Assembly (NCBI RefSeq): GCF_001886715.1
Contig: NZ_CP018082.1
Coordinates: 3,844,001-3,908,000, forward strand
Length of the DNA: 64,000 bases
Source: Nocardia mangyaensis
GTDB taxonomy: Bacteria; Actinomycetota; Actinomycetes; Mycobacteriales; Mycobacteriaceae
Direction of reading: 5' to 3'
In this document: in pieces, positions 50,377 to 58,851 of the stretch
Position numbering within the stretch: the first letter of the stretch is position 1
Layout: each line of letters begins with the position of its first letter
Notes under the pieces: model-generated
Told to the model about the DNA's origin: nothing
Databases searched by the model: none
What the model saw: the letters and a program-made list of their open reading frames with translations, nothing else
Program-made: the position numbers and the translations under genes

Positions 50377-51342
50377 TCAGGGGGCGGTGACGATCACCTT
50401 GCCTCGGGCGTGGTGAGTTCCCACTCTCGCAAGCGCTTCCGGCGCTTCGCCCAGGGTGAACACCGTGTCCACGAGGGGCCGGACACGTTCGGTGGCGAGC
50501 AGTTTCCCCAACTCCGTGAGCCGCTCCGTGGTGAAGGTCGTGTACAGGATGCGCACGCGCTGCGGCGCGACGAGCCCATGCCACTGGGCCTTGACGACAC
50601 GCATGAGGGCACCGCCGTCGGGCCCCCGCACCCCGCTGTTCGGCAGAATGGCGCCGCCGCGCGCCACTACCCGGCGCCAGTCTCGGATGCGCACGGCGCC
50701 GACGTTGTCGATGACAGCGTCGTAGGGCGTGGCGGTGTCCAGGGGGTCCTGGGTTTCGTAGTCGAGGACGTTCTCGATTCCCAGCGCCCGCACGCGTTCC
50801 ACGTTGCGACCCGAACACACGCCGATGACTTCGGCGCCGCGCAGTGCCGCCAGTTGTGCCGCGAACTGGCCGACGCCGCCGGCGACGCCGGTGACGACAA
50901 TCCGTTGGCCTGGCCTCACCTTCGCCACCTCGACCGCGCGCATGGCGGTGGTTCCGGCGATCGGAAGGGTGGCGGCATGCTCGGGGCCGACGCCCTGGGG
51001 AAGCGCCGCGAGGTGGCCCTCCTGGGCAAGGGCGAACTCGGCGAACGTGGCGATGCCTTGTCCGAAGACCGCGTCACCCACCTGCCAGCGGGCCACTCCA
51101 GGACCGACGTCGGCAACAACGCCCGCCAGGTCCAAGCCGAGCCGCCGCCGGGCCGGGCGCCGTAGTCCGTTTCCCGGCCGCACGGAGCGGGGCACGCCGC
51201 GCATCAAGAACACGTCGGCCGCATTGACCGACGCTGCGGCAACCTGGACCAGTACCTGACCCTTTCCCGGAGTGGGGATGGGCACGTCGCCCACCGTGAG
51301 AGTGTCGGCCTCGCCGTAGACGGGCTGGAGAAGTGCGCGCAT
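50377..51342 (-). CDS. NADPH:quinone oxidoreductase-like, zinc-free medium-chain dehydrogenase
   Basis: A 321-residue MDR-family protein: MRALLQPVYGEADTLTVGDV, VAAASVNAADVFLMRG, GLDLAGVVADVGPGVARWQV, nucleotide fold VTGVAGGVGQFAAQLA near residue 145, ending GTHHARGKVIVTAP. The structural and catalytic zinc ligands of alcohol dehydrogenases are absent, so it reduces quinones or enones with NADPH. ATG 51342 has AGGAGA five bases upstream. The frame is open further upstream but that is the antisense of other genes. Stand-alone gene. Confidence 0.87.
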   Translation of the reverse strand: MRALLQPVYGEADTLTVGDVPIPTPGKGQVLVQVAAASVNAADVFLMRGVPRSVRPGNGLRRPARRRLGLDLAGVVADVGPGVARWQVGDAVFGQGIATFAEFALAQEGHLAALPQGVGPEHAATLPIAGTTAMRAVEVAKVRPGQRIVVTGVAGGVGQFAAQLAALRGAEVIGVCSGRNVERVRALGIENVLDYETQDPLDTATPYDAVIDNVGAVRIRDWRRVVARGGAILPNSGVRGPDGGALMRVVKAQWHGLVAPQRVRILYTTFTTERLTELGKLLATERVRPLVDTVFTLGEAPEALARVGTHHARGKVIVTAP

Positions 51343-51440
51343 GAAATCTCCTGGAGAGCGTGGAAACCGGAGGTCCGGTGCTGTGGGCACGGGCCTTGGG
51401 TGTGGTGGGTGTCGAGGTGTGGTGCCAGGCCCGCGTGATG

Positions 51441-51671
51441 TCAGCTCGTCTCGTCCGCCTTGTAGGTGAAGACCTCCTCGAGCGGGGCGCGGAGCACCTG
51501 CGCGATCTGGAAGGCCATCTCGAGCGAGGGCGAGTAGCGGCCGTGTTCGATGGCGATGATGGTCTGGCGGGTGACGTCGAGGGTGGCCGCGAGCTCGGCC
51601 TGCGTGAGTTTGCGCTCCGTGCGCAGGTCCCGGATGCGGTTGGAGACCCGGGTGGGTTTGGGGCCGCCCAT
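51441..51671 (-). CDS. Small XRE-family helix-turn-helix regulator
   Basis: A 76-residue protein that is essentially one Cro/C1-type domain: RIRDLRTERKLTQAELAATL followed by DVTRQTIIAIEHGRYSPSLE and LEEVFTYKADE. It closely resembles the YozG/immR-like group of short regulators. Its ATG shares one base with the stop of the membrane-protein gene ahead (TGATG), so the pair is coupled. Such regulator/membrane-protein pairs usually autoregulate. Confidence 0.87.
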   Translation of the reverse strand: MGGPKPTRVSNRIRDLRTERKLTQAELAATLDVTRQTIIAIEHGRYSPSLEMAFQIAQVLRAPLEEVFTYKADETS

Positions 51672-52093
51672 CACAGCCCCTCGCGGTAGGCGGCGAGGGC
51701 GACGCCCATGCTCGCGAGCGAGCCGAGGAACGCGCCAACGAAGAGCACCGTCGCCGTCCAGAACACCGGCGCGTCGAGCGCCAACATGACGAGCGTCGCC
51801 AGCACGGCAAGCCCGAGGATCCCGGCGCCCGTGGTCTCGGCGTAGCGCTCGATCTCGCGGTCCCGCGCATCGGTGTGCGCCTCGCCGCGAACACGCAGCC
51901 ACAGCACCAGCATCACCACCGCGTACAGGCCACCGCCGAGGATCAGAGACCACAGCATCGGGCCTTGCCAGCCGACGTCAACGAGCGGAAGACCGTCCGT
52001 GACGGCGCGCACGATGACGACGGTCCAGTACGCGACGAAGACCACGATGCTGATGGCGAGGCCCGCCCACGTGTACCGCTCGGTGAAAGTCAT
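51671..52093 (-). CDS. Four-helix membrane protein paired with XRE regulator
   Basis: A 140-residue protein with four hydrophobic segments: AGLAISIVVFVAYWTVVIVR, WSLILGGGLYAVVMLVLWLR, GAGILGLAVLATLVMLALD and FWTATVLFVGAFLGSLASMG, with a cytoplasmic loop DARDREIERYAETTG. ATG 52093 has GGAG six bases upstream; an ATG six codons earlier is less well placed. Its upstream region is strikingly AT-rich (repeats of TCTTTACAT-type sequence at about 52110-52170), likely the promoter and operator of the pair. Confidence 0.8.
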   Translation of the reverse strand: MTFTERYTWAGLAISIVVFVAYWTVVIVRAVTDGLPLVDVGWQGPMLWSLILGGGLYAVVMLVLWLRVRGEAHTDARDREIERYAETTGAGILGLAVLATLVMLALDAPVFWTATVLFVGAFLGSLASMGVALAAYREGL

Positions 52094-52271
52094 GACGTCT
52101 CCAAATGTCAATAATTCTTTACATCATCACCATAGGGCGAGCGGGCGGGATATGTCAAGAATCTTTTACATTGGGCGAAGCGGCGCACGACACGCTCCCG
52201 CACCAGCGGTATTCGTGTCGCAACCGTGACGGTCGACGGTTCAGCTCAGCGGGATTCAGCCCGGCAGTTCG

Positions 52272-52994
52272 CTAGAGGCTGTCGATTCGGCCGATGTCGG
52301 CGAAGCGGCGGGCGAGGAGGGCACAAGCGTCCGCGAGCTCGCGGGGCCGCACATCGGTGATGGTCGCGTCGAAGCGGCCGATCGATGCTGCCAAGGCCAC
52401 CCATGACCAGGAACCGACGACGATCCGGCACCGGATATCCTCGAGTTCCTCGACGATTCCCTCAGGCACGAACGGGATCACTTCTCGCGCAGGCAGTACC
52501 ACCACGACCTCGCCCGTGCAGGGCCACGTGCTCCCCCGATCCGAGCCCTTGAAACGCGCGGCGAGGAAATCGCTCACGTCCCCACCGGGCACCGTGCGCG
52601 GGGTGAAGCGGGGTCCGGTCGGGGTGCGTGGTGTCAGCCTGTCGAGGCGGTATATCCGCCAATCGTCGACGTCGAGGTCCCAGGCAGCGAGGTACCAGCG
52701 TCCGTTGCCGAACACGACATGATGGGGTTCGACCCGGCGCTGCGACGGAGTCTCGTCTGGATCACGTCCGACCGAGACGTAGTCGAATCGCAGGACCTCA
52801 CGCGCCCTGACCGCGGCATTGACATCCATCAGGACGCCGGAGTCGGCCGCCACTGCGGCATCGGCAGGCAGCGTCGTGAACGTCGCACCGTCGATTCGGT
52901 GACGCAATCGCGACGGCAACACCTGCCGAACCGTCGCCAGCGCCCGCAGGGACGCTTCGGCGTCGGCCGCACCCGAGACCGCCGCGACCCGCAA
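52272..52994 (-). pseudogene. WYL-domain regulator lacking its DNA-binding domain
   Basis: The 240 residues visible correspond to the WYL sensor part of YafY-type regulators (RFDYVSVGRDPDETPSQRRV, GNGRWYLAAWDLDVDDWRIY with the W-Y-L signature, then DVRPRELADACALLARRF). Normal proteins of this family have about 320 residues with an N-terminal winged helix. Here the homologous frame reaches back only to about 53050 (RPLLGADQAVALALAL) and hits a stop at 53085; beyond is the oppositely oriented VOC gene. No ATG/GTG start with a ribosome site was found, only a TTG at 52994. Probably a truncated gene. Confidence 0.65.
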
Positions 52995-53118
52995 GGCGAG
53001 CGCCAGGGCAACGGCCTGGTCTGCGCCGAGAAGCGGACGCCAGGTGACCGGTACTGCGGTGAAGCTGAACGCGCGGCTCGGACGTCACCGGGTCGACAGA
53101 GAACAAGGAGTCATGGAC

Positions 53119-53541
53119 ATGACCGTCAGCGTCACACCGCACCTGAACCTCCGCGGCGATGCCCGCCGGGCACTGGAGTTCTACCGAACCGTGTTCGGCG
53201 GCGAACTGACCATCGCCAGCTACGCCGACATGGGCAACACCGACCCCGCCACCGCCGACCATGTCGCCTACGGCCAGGTCGTCGCCGAGAGCGGCTTCCG
53301 CATCATGGCCTACGACACCTACCCCCATCTGCCGTGGGATCGGGGGCGTGACCCGTTCTTCGTCTCGGTCCGCGGCACCGACCCCGCCGAACTCCAGAGC
53401 TACTGGGACACGCTGGTCGTTGGCGCCGAGGTGAACCAGCCCCTCGGGCCCGCGCAATGGGCACCGCTCTACGGCCAGCTCACCGACCGCTTCGCCATCA
53501 CCTGGGTCCTCGACATCGCCGTGGCATATCCCGCGGCCTGA
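53119..53541 (+). CDS. VOC-family protein (PhnB/glyoxalase-like)
   Basis: A 140-residue glyoxalase/bleomycin-resistance fold protein: VTPHLNLRGDARRALEFYRT, VFGGELTIASYADMG and VSVRGTDPAELQSYWDTL, ending FAITWVLDIAV, as in PhnB-like 3-demethylubiquinone-type VOC proteins. The second ATG (53119) is preferred because AAGGAG is then eight bases away; the ATG at 53113 would be too close. Function unknown; some relatives bind antibiotics or act as epimerases. Confidence 0.85.
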   Translation: MTVSVTPHLNLRGDARRALEFYRTVFGGELTIASYADMGNTDPATADHVAYGQVVAESGFRIMAYDTYPHLPWDRGRDPFFVSVRGTDPAELQSYWDTLVVGAEVNQPLGPAQWAPLYGQLTDRFAITWVLDIAVAYPAA

Positions 53542-53589
53542 CCCAGCACCGCAGCAGCGAGCTCCCGCCGACCGTGCCAGACTGGCAGC

Positions 53590-54780
53590 GTGAGCGGGTC
53601 GACGAAGAAACCCAGTGGGGCGCAACCGAACGAGAAGCCGAGGCGTGATCGCGGGGAGGTGATCGGCCACGGGCTGATGTGGCTGGCCAAATGGTCACTG
53701 TGCCTCGTGGCGATCGCGGCGGGAGCGTGGGTACTCGGCTATGTCGCGGCGGCACTGTGGGTGGTGCTGCTGCCCGTCGCCCTGGCGATAGTGGTGGCCA
53801 CCATCCTGTGGCCACCGGCCCGCTGGCTGACCGAGCGCGGGTTCCCGCCCGCACTGGCCGCGTCGGTCACGCTGCTCGGGTTTCTCGCGCTGCTGACCGG
53901 GGTCGTCGCGTTGATCGTGCCCTCGGTGGCCGATCAGGCACCGCAACTCGCCGACAAGGCCACCGCCGGGATCAACCAGGTCCGCGACTGGGTCCAGGGA
54001 CCGCCGTTGCGCATCCGCGACGAGCAACTCGATTCCGCGGTCGAGGCGATCGTAGGGCGCCTGCAGTCCAGCAGCGCCCAGATCGCCGATGGTGTTTTCA
54101 CCGGTGTCAGTGCGGCGACCTCGGTCCTGGTCACCATCTTCATGGTCTTGGTCCTGGTCTTCTTCTACCTCAAGGACGGCCGCCGGCTGCTGCCCTGGAT
54201 GCACTCCGTGTTCGGTAGCCGCAGCGGCCGCCACGTGGAAGCCGTCCTGGAACGGGTCTGGGCCACCCTGGGCGGCTTCATCCGCACGCAGGCGATCGTC
54301 AGCATGTTCAACGCCGTCTTGATCGGCGCGTCGCTGTTCATCCTCGATGTCCCGCTGGCGCTGGTGCTGGCGGTGATCACCTTCATCGGCGGATTCGTCC
54401 CGATCGTCGGAGCTTTTGTCGCCGGTGCGCTCGCCGTCCTCGTCGCGCTGGTCGGCAACGGGTTCACCACGGCGCTGATCGTGCTCGGCGTCGTCATCGC
54501 GGTGCAGCAGCTGGAAGGCAATGTGCTGCAACCGGTCCTGCAGAGCCGCAGCATGGAACTCCATGCCGTCGTCGTCCTGCTCGCGGTCACCGGTGGTGCG
54601 TCGCTCTACGGCATCACCGGCGCGTTCCTTGCGGTGCCGGTGGTCGCGATGGTCGCGGTGGTCATCCGCTACATCGGCGAACAGATCGACGCGGCCACCG
54701 AACCACCACCGGAGGAAGGCGATCCAGCGGACGCCGACGAGGTCGAGGCAGCCCCGCCTGCACCTGTCACCGGCACCTGA
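53590..54780 (+). CDS. AI-2E-family (UPF0118) membrane transporter
   Basis: A 396-residue permease with about eight membrane segments. Landmarks: LGYVAAALWVVLLPVALAIV, LVTIFMVLVLVFFYLKDGRR, then FIRTQAIVSMFNAVLIGASL and PLALVLAVITFIGGFVPIVG, and QQLEGNVLQPVLQSRSMELH with VLLAVTGGASLYGITGAFLA. Members include the TqsA exporter and Na+/H+ antiporters; substrate cannot be told. GTG 53590. The acidic, proline-rich C-terminal tail is unremarkable. Confidence 0.9.
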   Translation: MSGSTKKPSGAQPNEKPRRDRGEVIGHGLMWLAKWSLCLVAIAAGAWVLGYVAAALWVVLLPVALAIVVATILWPPARWLTERGFPPALAASVTLLGFLALLTGVVALIVPSVADQAPQLADKATAGINQVRDWVQGPPLRIRDEQLDSAVEAIVGRLQSSSAQIADGVFTGVSAATSVLVTIFMVLVLVFFYLKDGRRLLPWMHSVFGSRSGRHVEAVLERVWATLGGFIRTQAIVSMFNAVLIGASLFILDVPLALVLAVITFIGGFVPIVGAFVAGALAVLVALVGNGFTTALIVLGVVIAVQQLEGNVLQPVLQSRSMELHAVVVLLAVTGGASLYGITGAFLAVPVVAMVAVVIRYIGEQIDAATEPPPEEGDPADADEVEAAPPAPVTGT

Positions 54781-54992
54781 ACAACGAGTGACCACACCGC
54801 CTTCTCCCGTGAGGCGGCATCACAGGACAAATCGCGCAGCATCAGTCGCGGCGGAAATCGGCTCTCGCAGCGGTGACTTCGCCGCGTCTACTGACCTCCC
54901 CGAACGGCGCCGGAGCCCGGTGTAGTCTGCGTCGGGGTTTCTGAAGCGTGTTTGTCCTGCCGATGCTGTGCTCACCGGAAGGGGATCCCTGG

Positions 54993-56156
54993 ATGCCGAG
55001 TGACCGATTGTGTCGCTTCGCCCGGGTAGAACGTGAAACACCTTATGCGGCTTTCGATGTCGATGTGGCCGTGCGTGCCTACGACCGGTACCTGGCCGCA
55101 CTGGCAGGCCGGGGTCGGGTGCAGTTCGCCGTCAAGGCACGACCGGAACCACAGCTGCTCGAGGCGCTCGTGCGGCGGGGAGCGGGTCTGGATGTCGCGT
55201 CCACCAGCGAAATACGGACGGCGCTGGCGGCGGGGTGTCCCCCGGAGCTCCTCTCGCACAGCAACGTGTTCCGGACCGAACGTGAGATCGGCGAGGCATT
55301 CGAGCTCGGCGTGCGGGTGTTCTGCGCCGACTCGGCGGCCGAGCTCGCCCGGTTGAGTCACTCGGCATCCGGTGCGTCGGTGATCCTGCGACTGACCAGC
55401 GCACGGGCCGGGTCGGAGCTGCCGACGAGCGCTCGCTTCGGCTGCCCCGCCACCGAAGCCGTGGCACTGGCACAGATGGCGGAGGCGATCGGGCTGGATG
55501 TGGCGGGGCTGACCTGGCATGTGGGTACCCAGCAGACCGATCCGACGCGGTGGCGAACGGCGATCGAACAGGCCGCATCGGTGTGGTCGGCGATCCACCG
55601 GACCGGGGTGACCACTGTGCGCGTGCTGAATGTCGGCGGCGGAGTGCCTGCGCGCTATCGTCGCGCTGTCCCGACGATGGAAACGTGTACCGCGACGATT
55701 CTCACCGCGATCGATGACAACTTCGGCCCGGGCGAGCTGGATGTGGTGGTCGAGCCGGGACGCAGTCTGGTCGCCGAGGCCGGAATCACGGTGGCGCGAG
55801 TGAAGTCGGTGCTCGACCGTGGTGGCGAGGTCGCTGTCGTGCTCGATGCCGGGATCTGGAATGCGGGGTTGGTCGAGTGCCTGCTCAGCGACGTGGAGTA
55901 TCCCGTCCACGCCCTCGATCATGCTGTGGACGCGCCGAGGCGTCCGGTGCGATTGTGCGGGCCGACCTGTGATCCGCTCGACGAACTCCGGGTGCTGACC
56001 CCCTATCGCCTGCCGGTGGCTCTTGCACCGGGTGACCGGGTGCTGATCGGCTCGACGGGCGCGTACTGCGCGAGCACGACCGCCAGTGACTTCTGTGGCT
56101 ATCCGCCACTGCCGAACCATGTGCTGTCCGCCCGAGCGATGGAGGTCAGCTGGTGA
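54993..56156 (+). CDS. PLP-dependent decarboxylase, fold type III (Orn/DAP decarboxylase family)
   Basis: A 387-residue alanine-racemase-fold decarboxylase. The Schiff-base lysine is in FAVKARPEP (near residue 48). Other family signatures: GLDVASTSEI, LTWHVGTQQTDPTRW (HVGS-like), NVGGGVPARY (phosphate-binding glycines), VVEPGRSLVAEAG and CGPTCDPLDEL with the catalytic Cys. It removes the alpha-carboxyl of an amino acid to give an amine. ATG 54993 follows AAGGGG. It is the first gene of a chain in which each stop overlaps the next start, with an acetyltransferase, acyl ligase, monooxygenase and chorismate-lyase-like protein, so its amine product is probably used by them. Substrate (ornithine, lysine, DAP or other) is not predictable by eye. 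Confidence 0.85.
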   Translation: MPSDRLCRFARVERETPYAAFDVDVAVRAYDRYLAALAGRGRVQFAVKARPEPQLLEALVRRGAGLDVASTSEIRTALAAGCPPELLSHSNVFRTEREIGEAFELGVRVFCADSAAELARLSHSASGASVILRLTSARAGSELPTSARFGCPATEAVALAQMAEAIGLDVAGLTWHVGTQQTDPTRWRTAIEQAASVWSAIHRTGVTTVRVLNVGGGVPARYRRAVPTMETCTATILTAIDDNFGPGELDVVVEPGRSLVAEAGITVARVKSVLDRGGEVAVVLDAGIWNAGLVECLLSDVEYPVHALDHAVDAPRRPVRLCGPTCDPLDELRVLTPYRLPVALAPGDRVLIGSTGAYCASTTASDFCGYPPLPNHVLSARAMEVSW

Positions 56157-57418
56157 CGCACGCGCTGCCGACAGGATTCGAGCAGCTCGAGCCGATCCCC
56201 GAAGACCGTTACGCCGAGTGGCTGAATTGCTGGCTGACCGCGCTCGCCGAACCGCTCGGCACGGACCCGGCGGTGCTCGAGTTCTACCGCCGGACCTACC
56301 CGGCGGAGCGCGGGCTGGCCATCGCGGATGCCGACGGCATTGTGGCGACCAATATTTCACTCGACACCCAGCTCGTGCTGCCCGGCGGCGCCCGGGTTCC
56401 GGCTGTCATCGGAACGGGCGGGTTCTGTCATCCGACGCAGACCCGACGCGGTCTGATGAGCCGGCTGCTGGACCGGATCTACGAGCGAGCCGTCGACGAG
56501 GGCAAGGTGGCCTGCGCCGACTGGCCGTCGGAATGGCCGATCTATCGCCGGTTCGGGCACGGGCCGGCCGCCTGGTATGACGCGGTCCGCATCGATGTCC
56601 GCCGAGCCGGGCTTCGAGATGAGGTACCGGGAGCGGGAATCCGGCTTCGCCGGGTCGGCGGCATCGATGCCCGCGATGCCGCCCGTGATGTCTTCACCCG
56701 CCGGTCGCACACGGCGCCGGGCGAACTGATCCCGCCGGACGGGTTCTGGGACCGGTTCGTCACCGATCCCGCCTCGTCGGCGCTGGACGCGCTGTGCACG
56801 CTTGACGACCCCGGAGGTGGGGTGCGGCAGTGTGCCGTACTCGACGGACGCGGGTTCGTCTCGTATCGCATCGCGCCGGGCTGGTCCACCGAGAAGGCCC
56901 CGGACGGCGTCGTGCACGTGGTGGACTTCCTCGCGGTGGACCCGGAGGCGGCGGGTGCGCTGTGGCGTTTCCTGTTCTCGATCGACATGGTGGCCGAGAT
57001 CCGGGTACCACGGCTGCCCGTGGACGATCCGCTGCGCTGGTGGGTCACCGATGCCCGCTGGTTGCACAGCCGCCGTCGCGATGGAATGTGGTTGCGGCTG
57101 TTGGACATTCCGGCGATGCTGACGGCCCGATCCTGGGCTGGTGACGGCACCGTGACCGTGGGCGTGCACGATGCGCGAGGCTGGGCCGCGGGCACCTATC
57201 ACCTCGAGGTCGACAAGGGCGTCGGCGTGTGCCACCGCACGACGACCGAGCCGGACCTGGAACTCGAGGTGTCGGCCATGGGCGCGATCGTGCTGGGTGG
57301 GACGTCGGCGGCCGGTCTTTTCCGGGCCGGGGAGATTCGCGGCGACTCCGGCACGGTGCGGTTGTGGGATGCCATGGCCACCCCGGAACGCGCCCCCTTC
57401 CTGGCCTACGTGCTGTGA
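56153..57418 (+). CDS. Eis-like GNAT N-acetyltransferase
   Basis: A 421-residue protein of the Eis (enhanced intracellular survival) type: two tandem GNAT folds and a C-terminal sterol-carrier-like domain. Visible are TNISLDTQLVLPGGARVPA, the acetyl-CoA loop THPTQTRRGLMSRLLDRI-like sequence (CHPTQTRRGLMSRLL, residues about 93-107), WPIYRRFGHGPAA and the C-terminal DLELEVSAMGAIVLGG. Eis enzymes transfer acetyl or acyl groups to multiple amines. GTG 56153 overlaps the decarboxylase stop (GTGA). In this operon it is a good candidate to acylate the amine made by the decarboxylase. Confidence 0.88.
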   Translation: MTHALPTGFEQLEPIPEDRYAEWLNCWLTALAEPLGTDPAVLEFYRRTYPAERGLAIADADGIVATNISLDTQLVLPGGARVPAVIGTGGFCHPTQTRRGLMSRLLDRIYERAVDEGKVACADWPSEWPIYRRFGHGPAAWYDAVRIDVRRAGLRDEVPGAGIRLRRVGGIDARDAARDVFTRRSHTAPGELIPPDGFWDRFVTDPASSALDALCTLDDPGGGVRQCAVLDGRGFVSYRIAPGWSTEKAPDGVVHVVDFLAVDPEAAGALWRFLFSIDMVAEIRVPRLPVDDPLRWWVTDARWLHSRRRDGMWLRLLDIPAMLTARSWAGDGTVTVGVHDARGWAAGTYHLEVDKGVGVCHRTTTEPDLELEVSAMGAIVLGGTSAAGLFRAGEIRGDSGTVRLWDAMATPERAPFLAYVL

Positions 57419-58851
57419 TGACCCCGACTGTCGAGGAACGGGGCACCAGGGGGTTGTTCGCGTTGGTGACGGACTCGGGCCACCGTGACAGCACGATCGT
57501 CGAGCAGCTGACGGACAACACGGTCGCAGAACTCACCGCCGCGGGGGTCGTCGGCACCACACCGGTGGTGCTGTGCCTGCCCAATGAGGTGCGATGGGTG
57601 GCGGCCTACCTCGCACTCGCCCGGATCGGGGCGGTGAGCGTGCCGTTGAACGCGGGATCGGCGATCAACGAGATCGCGCAGGTGCTCGAGGACTCCGGTG
57701 CTCGCCTGGCCCTGGTCCCCGCGGCCATGGCCGCCGGACTGGCCGATCGGTTTCCGGATCGGCTGTTCTGGCCGGACGGTGTGGCGACGGGCGCCCGGAT
57801 GTCGCCCGGACCGAATCTCCCGGACGAGGTGATGACGATCGCCTACACCTCCGGCACCACCGGACGGCCGAAAGGCGTCCTCCAGACCCGGCGGGCAGTC
57901 ACCCTGGGTGGGCGAAACATCGCGGATCGGTTGTCCTTGAACTCCGGGGATGTCGTGCTCACGGCGCTGCCGCTCGCCCACTCCTACGCGACGAACGTGC
58001 TCAATGCCACCGTGTGGTCCGGCGCGACAGCAGTGGTGCTGCCCCGGTTCGACGAAACACACCTCGTCGCGACCGCTCGACGATGCGGTGCGACGGTGCT
58101 GGCCGGGGTGCCGACGATGTACCGGCGGCTGCTCGACCAGCCGAACGTGTCGTTGCCCCGGCTGCGGTGTGTGGTGTCGGCAGGGCAGAGCGCCGGGGCG
58201 GATCTGGCCACCCAGTGGGAGCGTTCGACGGGCACCGCGTTCGTCGAGGGCTGGGGAATGACCGAACTGGCCGGGTTCGCGGCCTTGGCGGCACCGGATC
58301 TGCCGGGCCGACACGGGACGGTGGGCACCGCCGTGTCCGGTGTACGAGTGCAGGTGGATACCGGTGCGCCGTTCGGCGACGCGCGCACAGGCGAGTTGTG
58401 CGTGGCCGGACCGCTGGTGACGCCGGGGCATCTCAACGCCGCGCGCCCGATCGCGGACGGTGCATGGCTGCGGACCGGTGACCTGGGCAGCATCGGCGCC
58501 GACGGGCTCGTGCGCATCCTGGGCCGCGCCAAGGATGTCGTGCTCAGTGGCGGGTTCAGTATCTACCCGGCCGAGGTCGAGCGCGTGCTCGCGCGGCACC
58601 CGGATGTCGAGGATGTCGCTGTCGCGGGGCTGCCCGACCCCGTGCGTGGAGAGATCACCTGCGCCTGGATCGTGCCGCGTGCCGGGGCGCGACTCACTGT
58701 CGCGCGGATCGTCGAATTCTGCCGACCGCACCTGGCCACCTACAAGATGCCGCGCCAGATCGTCGTGCTACCCGAATTGCCGCTCAGCGCCACCGGGAAG
58801 CTGTTGCGGCGGGACCTGCCGACGCCGCCAGCAGCCGGAGCGCCGGCGTGA
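57418..58851 (+). CDS. ANL-superfamily acyl-activating enzyme (acyl/aryl-CoA ligase-like)
   Basis: A 477-residue ligase, slightly compact for the family. Motifs are complete: TIAYTSGTTGRPKGVLQTRR (phosphate loop), GWGMTELAGF, AWLRTGDLGSIGADGLVRIL and RAKDVVLSGGFSIYPAEVE, and the terminal catalytic lysine in LSATGKLLRRDL. It forms an acyl-adenylate and probably a CoA thioester. ATG 57418 shares one base with the previous stop (TGATG). With a chorismate-lyase-like gene in the operon, 4-hydroxybenzoate or a hydroxylated derivative is the natural guess for substrate; that is inference. Confidence 0.88.
   Translation: MTPTVEERGTRGLFALVTDSGHRDSTIVEQLTDNTVAELTAAGVVGTTPVVLCLPNEVRWVAAYLALARIGAVSVPLNAGSAINEIAQVLEDSGARLALVPAAMAAGLADRFPDRLFWPDGVATGARMSPGPNLPDEVMTIAYTSGTTGRPKGVLQTRRAVTLGGRNIADRLSLNSGDVVLTALPLAHSYATNVLNATVWSGATAVVLPRFDETHLVATARRCGATVLAGVPTMYRRLLDQPNVSLPRLRCVVSAGQSAGADLATQWERSTGTAFVEGWGMTELAGFAALAAPDLPGRHGTVGTAVSGVRVQVDTGAPFGDARTGELCVAGPLVTPGHLNAARPIADGAWLRTGDLGSIGADGLVRILGRAKDVVLSGGFSIYPAEVERVLARHPDVEDVAVAGLPDPVRGEITCAWIVPRAGARLTVARIVEFCRPHLATYKMPRQIVVLPELPLSATGKLLRRDLPTPPAAGAPA

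Noticed and set aside
50377..51894. A 505-codon version of the quinone oxidoreductase
   Set aside because: The extra N-terminal 184 codons are low-complexity antisense sequence; ATG 51342 with AGGAGA is the proper start.
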